A stretch of 29,742 bases of DNA, taken from CBDDRG01 sp051306415 (GTDB taxonomy: Bacteria > Pseudomonadota > Gammaproteobacteria > Pseudomonadales > Porticoccaceae). Position 1 is the stretch's first letter, and every line of letters starts with the position of its first letter. The notes under the pieces are model-generated. The model ran no database searches. It was not told where the DNA came from and was given only the letters and a program-made list of their open reading frames with translations. Below are positions 1 through 8,748 of this stretch, one piece after another. The DNA is taken from positions 1 through 29,742 of the forward strand of contig JBPPNE010000085.1 of assembly GCA_051306415.1 (NCBI GenBank), read 5' to 3'. Made by a program: the position numbers and the translations under genes.

Positions 1-11
1 CTTTTCCACTA

Positions 12-28
12 TTGGCATGGCTCATGCT
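12..28 (+). promoter_or_regulatory. Sigma-54 (-24/-12) promoter for glnK-amtB
   Basis: TTGGCATGGCTCATGCT has the GG (14-15) and GC (26-27) doublets exactly ten bases apart, as sigma-54 promoters require, and matches the extended consensus at all but two fixed positions. Transcription would start near base 39 and leave a leader of about 168 bases before glnK. Sigma-54/NtrC control of glnK-amtB is standard in proteobacteria. Upstream NtrC sites would lie outside the window. A perfect palindrome TAGTGCACTA (28-37) overlaps the expected start point; its role is unknown. Confidence 0.7.
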
Positions 29-168
29 AGTGCACTAAATAACGCGGTGAAGGAAAACAAGCCGAACCGCGGCACGTGTGGCTATTGATTGGAGATTCAT
101 TGAACTTGGAAGCGTAGTGTTGAGTTGTTTATTGGCAGCGGACTGATTCATTCAAGAGGTTAAAAAAC

Positions 169-210
169 ATGAACTTAGCGACGGAGATCTGTCGGGGAGG
201 ACAGCCATGA
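169..210 (+). CDS. Possible 13-codon leader peptide overlapping glnK
   Basis: An ATG at 169 follows a Shine-Dalgarno-like AAGAGG (154-159) and encodes MNLATEICRGGQP. Its TGA (208-210) overlaps the glnK ATG (207-209) in an ATGA arrangement typical of translational coupling. The GGGGAGGA ribosome site of glnK lies inside this ORF. I know no named family for the peptide. It could be a true coupling leader or a chance short ORF; the start signal and the stop overlap are the only evidence. Confidence 0.35.
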   Translation: MNLATEICRGGQP

Positions 211-545
211 AAATGATTACTGCCGTGATTAAACCCTTCAAGCTGGACGATGTCCGCGAAGCGCTCGCCAACATCGGCGTGCAGGGGCTCACCGTGACCG
301 AGGTCAAGGGCTTTGGGCGTCAGAAAGGCCATACCGAATTGTATCGGGGTGCCGAATACGTGGTCGATTTCCTGCCCAAGATCAAGGTGGAGGTCGCGGT
401 CGTCGATGGCATGGTCGACAGCGCGATGGAGGCGATCATCAACGCCGCGCAAACCGGCAAAATTGGCGATGGCAAAATTTTTGTTACCGAGCTTCTCGAG
501 GTCATTCGCATTCGCACCAGCGAAACGGGCGATGACGCCATCTGA
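207..545 (+). CDS. glnK: PII nitrogen regulatory protein GlnK
   Basis: A 112-residue PII signal transducer, the usual family length. The T-loop YRGAEYVVDF carries Tyr51, the residue uridylylated by GlnD under nitrogen limitation, and GKIGDGKIF is the PII C-terminal signature that contributes to ATP/ADP binding. The protein forms trimers that sense 2-oxoglutarate and adenylate state, and it plugs AmtB when nitrogen is plentiful. The strong ribosome site GGGGAGGA (194-201) fixes the ATG at 207. It lies 58 bases upstream of amtB in the classic glnK-amtB pair, behind a sigma-54 promoter. A second PII gene follows amtB; by eye the two differ at about 24 residues and are identical from 29 to 60. 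Confidence 0.96.
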   Translation: MKMITAVIKPFKLDDVREALANIGVQGLTVTEVKGFGRQKGHTELYRGAEYVVDFLPKIKVEVAVVDGMVDSAMEAIINAAQTGKIGDGKIFVTELLEVIRIRTSETGDDAI

Positions 546-603
546 GCTGGCGGCGTGATGACGTGATCTCGGTTTAATCTTACAAGTGATGAGGAGAGAC
601 TAG

Positions 604-2061
604 ATGAAAAAACTCTTGGCGACCTTGCTGATGGCCGGCGCGCTGCTGTTGGCTGCGGGTGTTCCGCAACTCGGCTGGGCGACCGACGAAACGCCTGCCG
701 CTGAAGTGGCGGTTGCGGTGGAGCCCGTGGCGGCGCCTGCCCCCAACAAGGGCGACACCGCCTGGATGCTGGTCTCCACTGCGCTCGTGATCATGATGTC
801 GGTGCCCGGTTTGGCGCTGTTCTACGGTGGCCTCGTGCGCAGCAAGAACATGTTGTCGGTCTTGATGCAGATATTCACGGTATTCGCGTTGATCGTCGTG
901 CTCTGGACTGTCTACGGCTATTCTTTGGCATTCACCCAGGGCAATCCCTTTATCGGCGGCTTTGACCGGGTATTATTGAAAGGTGTTTTTGACCCCGCTA
1001 CTGGTGCCGTTGCCAATGCGGCCACCTTCAGCAAGGGCGTCTATATTCCCGAGTTCGCGTTCGTAGCCTTTCAGGCAACCTTCGCCGCGATCACGGTAGC
1101 GCTGATCCTCGGCGCTTTCGCCGAGCGCATCAAGTTCTCAGCAGTCCTGCTGTTCTCTGCGCTCTGGTTTACCTTCAGTTATCTGCCGATGGCGCACATG
1201 GTCTGGTTCTGGCCGGGCCCCGACGCGTACACCGATGCCGACGCCGCGGCAGCGGCGACCGCCGCTTCCGGTTGGCTGTTCCAGAAAGGCGCTCTCGATT
1301 TCGCTGGTGGCACCGTGGTGCACATCAACGCGGGCATCGCCGGCTTGGTTGGGGCCTATGTGGTTGGCAAGCGCGTCGGTTACGGCAAGGAGTCCATGGC
1401 ACCGCACAGTTTGACCATGACCATGATCGGTGCATCGCTGCTCTGGGTAGGTTGGTTTGGCTTCAACGCGGGGTCGGCGCTGGAGGCGGGCGGTACCGCC
1501 GCGCTGGCATTTATGAACACCCTATCCGCGACGGCTGCCGCGGTACTCAGTTGGACGGCAGCCGAATGGCTGCTGAAGGGTAAGCCCAGTCTTTTGGGTG
1601 CGGTATCGGGTGCGGTGGCCGGTCTGGTGGCGATCACCCCGGCCTGCGGTTGGGTGGGTGTCGGTGGCGGACTCATCATTGGTTTGCTGGCTGGTGTCAT
1701 CTGTTTCTGGGGTGTGACCGGTCTCAAGAAGCTACTGGGTGCGGATGACGCTGTCGACGTGTTTGGTATCCACGCGGTCGGCGGTATTTTGGGTGCATTG
1801 CTGACGGGTGTATTTAATACCTGGAGCATGGGCGGCACCGGCATCATCGATTACGTCAATAACACCATCGTCGATACCCAGATCGGTACTCAGGTATGGA
1901 TTCAGGCGCAGGCGGTGCTGACAGCGCTGGTCTGGTCCGGGGTGGTGGCATTCATTTGCTTCAAGATTGTCGATGTGACGATTGGTCTGCGTGTCTCCAC
2001 GGAGGCAGAGCGCGAGGGGCTCGATACGGCAACCCACGGCGAGCGCGCTTACAACATGTAG
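604..2061 (+). CDS. amtB: Ammonium transporter AmtB
   Basis: A 485-residue Amt/Rh-family channel in the inner membrane that conducts ammonium. It starts with a cleavable-looking signal peptide (MKKLLATLLMAGALLLAAG, cleavage near residue 26), then an Ala/Pro/Glu-rich periplasmic stretch (about 27-50), then about eleven membrane helices. The pore twin histidines are His240 (VVHINAG) and His390 (GIHAVGG). The C-terminal GLD...HGERAY tail is the segment that docks GlnK. A low-complexity Asp/Ala run (about 208-222) sits in a loop. The gene lies between two PII genes and is followed by a strong intrinsic terminator, so the glnK-amtB transcript probably ends there. The start has AGGAGAG upstream. 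Confidence 0.97.
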   Translation: MKKLLATLLMAGALLLAAGVPQLGWATDETPAAEVAVAVEPVAAPAPNKGDTAWMLVSTALVIMMSVPGLALFYGGLVRSKNMLSVLMQIFTVFALIVVLWTVYGYSLAFTQGNPFIGGFDRVLLKGVFDPATGAVANAATFSKGVYIPEFAFVAFQATFAAITVALILGAFAERIKFSAVLLFSALWFTFSYLPMAHMVWFWPGPDAYTDADAAAAATAASGWLFQKGALDFAGGTVVHINAGIAGLVGAYVVGKRVGYGKESMAPHSLTMTMIGASLLWVGWFGFNAGSALEAGGTAALAFMNTLSATAAAVLSWTAAEWLLKGKPSLLGAVSGAVAGLVAITPACGWVGVGGGLIIGLLAGVICFWGVTGLKKLLGADDAVDVFGIHAVGGILGALLTGVFNTWSMGGTGIIDYVNNTIVDTQIGTQVWIQAQAVLTALVWSGVVAFICFKIVDVTIGLRVSTEAEREGLDTATHGERAYNM

Positions 2062-2088
2062 CGATAGCACGTCGCCAGTGACACATGG

Positions 2089-2113
2089 GAGCCCCGCAAG
2101 GGGCTCTTTTTTT
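2089..2113 (+). terminator. Intrinsic terminator after amtB
   Basis: A perfect 7-bp stem, GAGCCCC (2089-2095) with GGGGCTC (2100-2106), closes a GCAA tetraloop and is followed directly by seven T (2107-2113). It lies 27 bases after the amtB stop. It separates glnK-amtB from the second PII gene, which therefore probably has its own promoter in 2114-2227. I could not find a convincing sigma-54 or sigma-70 site there. Confidence 0.93.
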
Positions 2114-2227
2114 GTGGGGCATTATTCGTCAACAACTGGCTGATGTGAAGGGCGGATGCATTTCGGTAACGGAAAGTGTATCTTTCAGCCGCAAATAAAT
2201 TCGATCACCATGAGGATCTGAGACACC

Positions 2228-2566
2228 ATGAAACTGATTACCGCCATTATCAAACCCTTCAAGCTCGACGAGGTCCGCGAAGCACTGGCGGATGTCGGCG
2301 TGCAGGGCATCACGGTGACCGAAGTCAAGGGCTTTGGCCGCCAGAAGGGCCACACCGAGCTGTATCGTGGTGCCGAATACGTGGTAGATTTCCTGCCCAA
2401 AATCAAGCTCGAAATTGCGATCGGAGATGACCTCGTCGACAGCGTCGTCGAAGCGGTTACCAAGGCCGCCAACACGGGCAAGATCGGTGACGGCAAGATT
2501 TTTATCACCTCGCTGGAGGAGGTGATCCGCATTCGCACCGGCGAAACCGGCGTTGATGCGGTCTGA
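2228..2566 (+). CDS. Second PII protein (GlnB/GlnK paralogue)
   Basis: Another 112-residue PII protein with the same T-loop, uridylylation Tyr51, and GKIGDGKIF motif. It differs from the upstream paralogue mainly in residues 61-82 and the last 20, the regions around the trimer core and C-terminus. The coding DNA differs at many silent sites even where the protein is identical, so the duplication is not recent. Whether it works as GlnB (with GlnE and NtrB) or as a second GlnK cannot be told from sequence. It has its own spacer after the amtB terminator and a GAGGA ribosome site 11 bases before the ATG. It runs convergently into xerC with only six bases between the stop codons. Confidence 0.95.
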   Translation: MKLITAIIKPFKLDEVREALADVGVQGITVTEVKGFGRQKGHTELYRGAEYVVDFLPKIKLEIAIGDDLVDSVVEAVTKAANTGKIGDGKIFITSLEEVIRIRTGETGVDAV

Positions 2567-2569
2567 GCG

Positions 2570-2587
2570 AAGCTAATCTAGCTTTTT
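2570..2587 (+). terminator. Weak terminator between glnK paralogue and xerC
   Basis: AAGCTA (2570-2575) and TAGCTT (2579-2584) form a 6-bp AT-rich stem with an ATC loop, ending in a run of five T (2583-2587). It overlaps the xerC stop codon (2573-2575). The stem is short, so activity is uncertain. In the xerC direction there is no T run. Confidence 0.35.
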
Positions 2588-3481
2588 GCGGTGTGCTCGG
2601 GGGTGGGCGCTATCGTAGATTTTGGCGAGATGTTGGAAATCCAGATGAGTGTAGATTTGTGTCGTGGACAGGTTGGCGTGTCCCAGCAGCTCCTGAACGG
2701 CACGCAAATCGCCGCTGGACTCCAGTAGATGGCTGGCAAACGAGTGGCGCAACATATGGGGATGAACCCGCTCCTGCGAGCCCTGGCTGGCGCTGAGTTT
2801 GTGCAGCCGTTGCTGAACGGCGCGGTGACCGATACGGCCGCCGCGGCGAATGATGAACAGGGCTGCTTCCTCCGCTCTGGCCTCCAGCGCGCGCTGCGCT
2901 AGCCACAGCGTTAGCGCCTGGCGCGCGGCGCGGCCCACCGGCACGATGCGCGTTTTGTTACCCTTGCCGGTGACGGTCACCGTGCCGTCGTTCAGATCCA
3001 GGTCTTTCAGATCAAGGCCGACCAGTTCCGCAAGCCGCAGACCCGAAGAGTAGAAAAGTTCGAGAATGGCGCGATCGCGGCAGCTCAGCCAGTCGCTATT
3101 GGGGATCGACAAGAACTGGGCGGCCTGATCGACATCCAGGGTTTTCGGCAGTTTGCGCGCGCGCTTGGGCGCGCGGATGCCGGTTGCCGGGTTGGCGTTG
3201 AGCCAACGCCTTCGCTGCGCGAAAGTGAAAAAGGCACGCAGGGACGACAGCCAGCGTTGCAGGCTGGCGCCATTCAGGCCGCCGCGGTGAAGTGTCGCCA
3301 GGCACTGGCGGATGTGTTGGCTGTCGATCTCGGACAGGCCGGTTAGCCCGGCTGATGCTGACCAGGCGGTGAATTTCTGCAGGTCGCGCTGATAACCCGC
3401 CAGGGTATGTGGCGACAGGCGACGCTCGTGGCGGAGGTAATTTTCAAAGGCGTCGAGCTGATCCTGAGATGGCGTCGCCAT
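2573..3481 (-). CDS. xerC: Site-specific tyrosine recombinase XerC
   Basis: A 302-residue tyrosine recombinase with the N-terminal SAM-like core-binding domain (about 8-90) and C-terminal catalytic domain. The catalytic set is complete: Arg149 (SSGLRLAEL), Lys173 (TGKGNK), His242 and Arg245 (HMLRH), His268 (LLGHANLS) and nucleophile Tyr277 (IYTH). XerC acts with XerD at dif to resolve chromosome dimers at the septum with FtsK. It is the last gene of the lptM-lysA-dapF-DUF484-xerC operon, ten bases after the DUF484 gene, the order found in Pseudomonas. The HAD phosphatase gene that often follows (yigB) is absent; a convergent PII gene lies there instead. Confidence 0.95.
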   Translation of the reverse strand: MATPSQDQLDAFENYLRHERRLSPHTLAGYQRDLQKFTAWSASAGLTGLSEIDSQHIRQCLATLHRGGLNGASLQRWLSSLRAFFTFAQRRRWLNANPATGIRAPKRARKLPKTLDVDQAAQFLSIPNSDWLSCRDRAILELFYSSGLRLAELVGLDLKDLDLNDGTVTVTGKGNKTRIVPVGRAARQALTLWLAQRALEARAEEAALFIIRRGGRIGHRAVQQRLHKLSASQGSQERVHPHMLRHSFASHLLESSGDLRAVQELLGHANLSTTQIYTHLDFQHLAKIYDSAHPRAHRKKLD

Positions 3482-3491
3482 GGCCGTGGCA

Positions 3492-4223
3492 TCAGTTCAG
3501 CAAGCGGGGCAGTGCGCGGCTGAGGATTTCGCCGATGTGGGTGAGAAACAGGGTTCCGGTGTTGCTGCGGTAGTGGTTGGGATCCGAGCTGCCGATGGCG
3601 AGCATGCCGAAAGCGTCGCCGTGATTCAGTGGCGCTGCCGCCACGGAGCCGACTTTGTCGGCGTCGGGTCCGAACAGGAAGGCCAGTTCGCCGGCGCGGA
3701 GTACGCCACAAATTGCGCGATTCCCCCGTAACAGTGCGGTGATGTGATCCGTCGTGTCATCCAGCGTGACCACCTTGATGTGGTTGGCGAGGAGCTCCTC
3801 GTCGCTGAGGCCGACACGGCCGGGGTCAACAACAGGACGGAATAGAAGCAGTGTGTAAAACTCCACTTGAAAATCCGTTCCCAGGCTGGTGACGAGGGCA
3901 TTGACCAGGCCGATCAGATCTCGCGCTTCCATTATCGCCAGCACCAGGCGCTGGGATTTCTCAAACAGGCGATCATTGGTGCGCGCCGATTCCAGCAACT
4001 GGCTGAGTCGGTGGCGCAGGTCGATATTGCGATCCCGCAGCACGGCAACCTGGCGTTCAATCAACGAAATGGCGTTACCGCTGCTGGCGTGAGGGAGATC
4101 GAGTATTTCGAGAATCTGCGGTTGACGGGCAAAAAAATCGGGTTCGGCGGTGAGAAAGCGGGAGACCTGCTCATCGCTGAGTAGCGCTGGACTGCTTTTT
4201 CTCGCCTTGTCGCTGTCGCTCAT
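3492..4223 (-). CDS. DUF484 family protein (GAF-like)
   Basis: A 243-residue protein of the DUF484 family, recognised by its position between dapF and xerC and by its layout: a short N-terminal helical part with FLTAEPDFFARQPQIL, a coiled-coil stretch (about 53-92, SLIERQVAVLRDRN onward), and a C-terminal GAF-like half ending in FGMLAIGSSDPNHY and IGEILSRAL. The family has no established biochemical role that I can state. The start codon overlaps the dapF stop in an ATGA (4220-4223), so translation is probably coupled. No signal peptide or membrane segment is visible, so it is likely cytoplasmic. Confidence 0.88.
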   Translation of the reverse strand: MSDSDKARKSSPALLSDEQVSRFLTAEPDFFARQPQILEILDLPHASSGNAISLIERQVAVLRDRNIDLRHRLSQLLESARTNDRLFEKSQRLVLAIMEARDLIGLVNALVTSLGTDFQVEFYTLLLFRPVVDPGRVGLSDEELLANHIKVVTLDDTTDHITALLRGNRAICGVLRAGELAFLFGPDADKVGSVAAAPLNHGDAFGMLAIGSSDPNHYRSNTGTLFLTHIGEILSRALPRLLN

Positions 4224-5050
4224 AATTTTATCCGTCCTTGAAAAACCGTGGTTGCCGGCCCGGTCATGACGACCGGTTGCCCTTCACCCGGCCAGCTAAT
4301 ACGCAGGCTGCCACCGGGCAAGTGGACGGTTACGCTGGAGTCTAGCAGCCCTTGCAGGATGCCGGCCACCACCGCGGCACAGGCGCCGCTACCGCAGGCC
4401 AGGGTTTCTCCCGCGCCGCGCTCGTAAACCCGTAGCCGAATGGTATCGCGCGCGATCACCGCCATGAAGCCCGCGTTCACCTGCTCGGGAAACCGCGGAT
4501 GCCCCTCGATTTTCGGCCCCAGGGTAGCGACCGGTGCGGTGGCAATGTCGGCGACCTGGAGGATGGCGTGGGGATTGCCCAGGGCAACCGCGGCAATGGC
4601 AAGGGTCTGCCCATCGACATCGAGAGTATAGAGAGTCGCCCGGCTAGGTGCCTGAAACGGAATCTCCGCGGGCTCAAGGCGGGGAGTTCCCATCGCGACG
4701 CTGACCTCGCCGTTTTTTTCGATACCTAACTCGAGAATCGAGGCGCGAGTCTGGACGCGAATCCGATCCTTGCCGGTGAGCTGGCGGTCGCGAACAAACT
4801 TCGCCAGACAGCGCGCGCCATTGCCGCATTGGGCGACTTCGCTGCCGTCGGCATTGAAAATCAGGTAGCTGAAATCGGCATCCGGTAGCGACGGCGCCTC
4901 GACAATCAGGATTTGGTCGCAACCGATGCCAAAGTGGCGGTCGGCGAGCCGGCGGGCCAGCTCCGCGGTCATCTGCACCTGCTGGGTTACGGCGTCAATG
5001 ACGACAAAGTCATTGCCGAGCCCGTGCATCTTGGTGAAGCGCAGCAGCAT
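4220..5050 (-). CDS. dapF: Diaminopimelate epimerase
   Basis: A 276-residue PLP-independent epimerase that converts LL- to meso-diaminopimelate, the precursor of lysine and of the peptidoglycan cross-link. Both catalytic cysteines are visible: Cys75 in AQCGNGARC and Cys219 in ETLACGSGACAA. The N-terminus MLLRFTKMHGLGNDF is the typical family start. It lies three bases after lysA, so product and next-step enzyme are made together, and it overlaps the DUF484 gene by four bases. Length is normal for the family. Confidence 0.97.
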   Translation of the reverse strand: MLLRFTKMHGLGNDFVVIDAVTQQVQMTAELARRLADRHFGIGCDQILIVEAPSLPDADFSYLIFNADGSEVAQCGNGARCLAKFVRDRQLTGKDRIRVQTRASILELGIEKNGEVSVAMGTPRLEPAEIPFQAPSRATLYTLDVDGQTLAIAAVALGNPHAILQVADIATAPVATLGPKIEGHPRFPEQVNAGFMAVIARDTIRLRVYERGAGETLACGSGACAAVVAGILQGLLDSSVTVHLPGGSLRISWPGEGQPVVMTGPATTVFQGRIKL

Positions 5051-5053
5051 CGA

Positions 5054-6301
<1,248 letters not shown>

Positions 6302-6307
6302 GGCGAA

Positions 6308-6544
6308 CTAATTTGGGGGAGTGTCGGCGGGCCCAGGCTGATTGGCCGGGGGCGGCACTGCGCCCGTTACCACGGGTGGCGCGGGCGCCGTTTTGTCGAG
6401 CTCCGGTTGGCCGGTGTTCGCCGGCGGCGGGGTGGTTTGTGGCTCCGCCTGGGGTGCTGGCAAGTACAGCGGGCCCTTGTTGCCGCAAGCGGCGAGTCCC
6501 GCCAGCGCGGTGATCAGGGTCAGGGCAAGCAATAGCGGGCGCAT
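6308..6544 (-). CDS. lptM: LPS-assembly lipoprotein LptM (YifL)
   Basis: A 78-residue lipoprotein starting MRPLLLALTLITALAGLAAC. The lipobox LAAC makes Cys20 the lipidated residue, followed by GNKGPLYLP, the hallmark of the YifL/LptM family, and then a Pro/Gln/Thr-rich disordered tail. LptM sits in the outer membrane and helps mature the LptD-LptE lipopolysaccharide translocon. I chose the ATG at 6544 because GGAG lies just upstream and the signal peptide then has normal shape. An in-frame start eight codons earlier (6568) is possible. It is the first gene of the lysA-dapF-DUF484-xerC operon, as in many gammaproteobacteria. Confidence 0.85.
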   Translation of the reverse strand: MRPLLLALTLITALAGLAACGNKGPLYLPAPQAEPQTTPPPANTGQPELDKTAPAPPVVTGAVPPPANQPGPADTPPN

Positions 6545-6596
6545 GGAACTCCGGGCTGTGGTGGGCAATAAAAAAGTGGTCGCGGAAAGCCCTCGC

Positions 6597-6626
6597 AGTA
6601 TACCGGCACTGCCCGCTGTGGCTCAA
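6597..6626 (-). promoter_or_regulatory. Sigma-70 promoter for lptM-lysA-dapF-xerC
   Basis: Read on the minus strand, TTGAGC (6626-6621) and TATACT (6602-6597) are separated by 18 bases, a good match to the housekeeping consensus. Transcription would begin near 6590, about 45 bases before the lptM ATG. The -35 box lies inside the first copy of the 21-bp tandem repeat. Confidence 0.6.
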
Positions 6627-6656
6627 TCACGTATAGCTGTGGCTCAATCACGTATA
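6615..6656. repeat. Perfect 21-bp tandem duplication in divergent promoter region
   Basis: The 21-base unit that begins GCTGTGGCTC and ends ATCACGTATA occurs twice in direct succession (6615-6635, 6636-6656) without a mismatch. Copy one contains the minus-strand -35 box (6621-6626). Copy two ends in the -10 sequence TATAAT (6653-6658) in front of cyaY; the same position in copy one reads TATAGC. I cannot place a good -35 for the cyaY direction. Confidence 0.9.
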
Positions 6657-6676
6657 ATCGCTCGACCCCGGAGGTG

Positions 6677-7000
6677 ATGGTGAAAGAGACAGAATTTAAT
6701 GCGCTCGCCGATGAACTCGTCCTCGCTATCGAGGCGGTGCTGGATGCCAGTGGCGCCGATGTGGATAGCGAAATTTCTGCCGGCGTGCTCACCATCACCT
6801 GCGAGTCCAATGGTTCAAAGATCGTGGTATCCCGTCAACCGGCACTCGCGCAAATCTGGCTGGCCGCCAAATCCGGCGGATTTCATTTCGATTATTGCGA
6901 TGGCGCCTGGGTGTCCACGACCAGTCGCCACTCGCTGGCCGAAATGTTGAGCCGGGTGTGCTCCGAGCAGACTGGTAGCGCCGTAAAGCTCGAGTTTTGA
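6677..7000 (+). CDS. cyaY: Frataxin-like iron-sulfur protein CyaY
   Basis: A protein of about 107 residues of the bacterial frataxin family, which binds iron through an acidic ridge and tunes Fe-S cluster assembly at IscS. The N-terminal helix is acid-rich (ETEFNALADELVLAIEAVLD), followed by the family core GVLTITCESNGSKIVVSRQPA and QIWLAAKSGGFHFDY. It is divergent from lptM, the same neighbour as in Enterobacteria and Pseudomonas. The start is ambiguous: GGAGG (6670-6674) lies only two bases before ATG 6677 but five before the next codon, GTG 6680. Either gives nearly the same protein. Confidence 0.93.
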   Translation: MVKETEFNALADELVLAIEAVLDASGADVDSEISAGVLTITCESNGSKIVVSRQPALAQIWLAAKSGGFHFDYCDGAWVSTTSRHSLAEMLSRVCSEQTGSAVKLEF

Positions 7001-7082
7001 GCGCTGACTCATTGGCGTAGCCGCTCGCTTGAACATGCGCGCAACGGGTCGTTTCAATCATCTATCGCGATAGGAGTGAGTC

Positions 7083-8300
7083 GTGTCCGATATCAAGAAA
7101 GTAGTGCTCGCTTATTCCGGTGGCCTCGACACCTCGGTGATTGTCAAATGGTTGCAGGAAAACTATGGCTGCGAGGTGGTGACCTTTACCGCGGACATCG
7201 GCCAGGGCGAGGAGCTCGAACCGGCGCGCGCGAAGGCCCGGGCGCTGGGGGTTAACAGCATCTACATTGACGATCTGCGCGAAGAGTTCGTCCGCGACTT
7301 CGTGTTCCCCATGTTCCGCGCCAACGCGGTTTATGAGGGCGAGTACCTGCTCGGTACGTCCATCGCCCGTCCGTTGATCGCCAAACGTCTGGTGGAGATC
7401 GCCAACGAGACCGGCGCCGATGCCATATCTCACGGCGCCACTGGCAAGGGCAACGATCAGGTCCGCTTCGAGCTGGGGGCCTATGCACTGAAGCCAGGCG
7501 TCAAGGTCATCGCGCCCTGGCGGGAGTGGGATCTCACCTCCCGCGATACCCTGATGGCCTATTGCGCGGCGCACAATATTCCGGTGGATTTCGCCAGCGC
7601 GACCAAAAAGTCACCTTATTCGATGGACGCCAATCTGTTGCATATCTCCTACGAGGGTGGTGTGCTCGAAGATCCCTGGACGGAAGCTGAAGCCAGCATG
7701 TGGCGTTGGAGCGTCGCCCCCGAGGCCGCCCCCGACCAGCCCGTTTATATTGAACTGAGCTTCAGTGGCGGCGACATCGTGGCCATTGACGGCGAGGCGT
7801 TATCGCCGGCGCAGGTGCTGACCCAATTGAACGCGATTGGCGGTGCCAACGGCATTGGCCGTCTGGATCTGGTCGAGAACCGCTATGTCGGGATGAAATC
7901 GCGAGGTTGTTACGAGACGCCGGGCGGCACCATCATGCTGCGCGCCCACCGCGCCATCGAGTCGATTACTCTCGATCGCGAGGTTGCCCACCTCAAGGAC
8001 GAGCTGATGCCAAAGTACGCGAGCCTCATCTATAACGGCTACTGGTGGTCACCGGAACGGCGGATGCTGCAAACGTTGATCGACGAATCGCAGCAACACG
8101 TCAACGGCGTGGTTCGCCTGAAACTCTACAAGGGCAACGTCATCGTCGTCGGCCGTCAGTCCGGCGACAGTCTCTTCGACGGCCGCATTGCCACCTTTGA
8201 CGACGATGCCGGGGCTTACAACCAGAAGGATGCGGAGGGCTTTATCAAGCTGAATGCGCTACGCCTGCGCATTGCCGCCAATAAAAACCGGCGTTTCTAG
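7083..8300 (+). CDS. argG: Argininosuccinate synthase
   Basis: A 405-residue ligase that joins citrulline and aspartate at the cost of ATP in arginine synthesis. The ATP-binding loop AYSGGLDTS lies at residues 10-18, with ATGKGNDQVRFE (about 119-130) and SYEGGVLEDPW further on. The length is that of the common bacterial type I enzyme, shorter than the E. coli type. Translation starts at GTG 7083 after TAGGAG (7070-7075). The next gene is gloA, a pairing also known from Pseudomonas. I see no ARG box that I could defend in the 82-base spacer after cyaY. Confidence 0.97.
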   Translation: MSDIKKVVLAYSGGLDTSVIVKWLQENYGCEVVTFTADIGQGEELEPARAKARALGVNSIYIDDLREEFVRDFVFPMFRANAVYEGEYLLGTSIARPLIAKRLVEIANETGADAISHGATGKGNDQVRFELGAYALKPGVKVIAPWREWDLTSRDTLMAYCAAHNIPVDFASATKKSPYSMDANLLHISYEGGVLEDPWTEAEASMWRWSVAPEAAPDQPVYIELSFSGGDIVAIDGEALSPAQVLTQLNAIGGANGIGRLDLVENRYVGMKSRGCYETPGGTIMLRAHRAIESITLDREVAHLKDELMPKYASLIYNGYWWSPERRMLQTLIDESQQHVNGVVRLKLYKGNVIVVGRQSGDSLFDGRIATFDDDAGAYNQKDAEGFIKLNALRLRIAANKNRRF

Positions 8301-8356
8301 CGCGCTTCGGCGATTGCCGCGCCGGCTTTGTCGAGGTCAAACCCAGGGGGTCGATG

Positions 8357-8740
8357 ATGAAACTGTTACACACCATGCTGCGAGTTGGCGATCTGGATAG
8401 GTCCATCGCGTTCTATACCGATATGCTGGGAATGCAGCTGCTGCGCCGGCGCGAGTTCCCCGACGGCCGCTTTACGCTGGCTTTTCTCGGCTATGGCCCG
8501 GAAACCGAGACCACGGTGCTGGAGTTGACCCACAACTGGGACACGGCCCACTACGATCTCGGCAACGCCTACGGTCATATCGCCATCGGCGTCGCGGATG
8601 TCCATGCCACCTGCCAGCAGATCAAGGCCAAGGGTGGCAAGGTGGTGCGGGAGCCGGGTCCGATGAAACACGGCTCCACGGTACTGGCGTTTGTCGAGGA
8701 TCCCGACGGCTACAAGGTTGAGTTACTGTTGCAACGCTGA
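8357..8740 (+). CDS. gloA: Lactoylglutathione lyase (glyoxalase I)
   Basis: A 127-residue metalloenzyme that isomerises the glutathione-methylglyoxal adduct to S-lactoylglutathione. The metal ligands of the nickel-type bacterial enzyme are all present: His5 (LLHTMLRV), Glu56 (VLELTHNW), His74 (GHIAIGV) and the Glu in DGYKVELL near residue 122. I chose the second of two adjacent ATGs (8357; the first is 8354) because it gives the family start MKLLHTMLRVGDLDRS and better spacing from AGGGGG (8345-8350). It follows argG by about 55 bases and converges on the next gene with an eight-base gap. Confidence 0.96.
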   Translation: MKLLHTMLRVGDLDRSIAFYTDMLGMQLLRRREFPDGRFTLAFLGYGPETETTVLELTHNWDTAHYDLGNAYGHIAIGVADVHATCQQIKAKGGKVVREPGPMKHGSTVLAFVEDPDGYKVELLLQR

Positions 8741-8748
8741 GCGGATTG

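Noticed and set aside
2114..2227. Second sigma-54 promoter ahead of the downstream PII gene
   Set aside because: Several GG doublets are present, but none has GC exactly ten bases later in a sigma-54 context.
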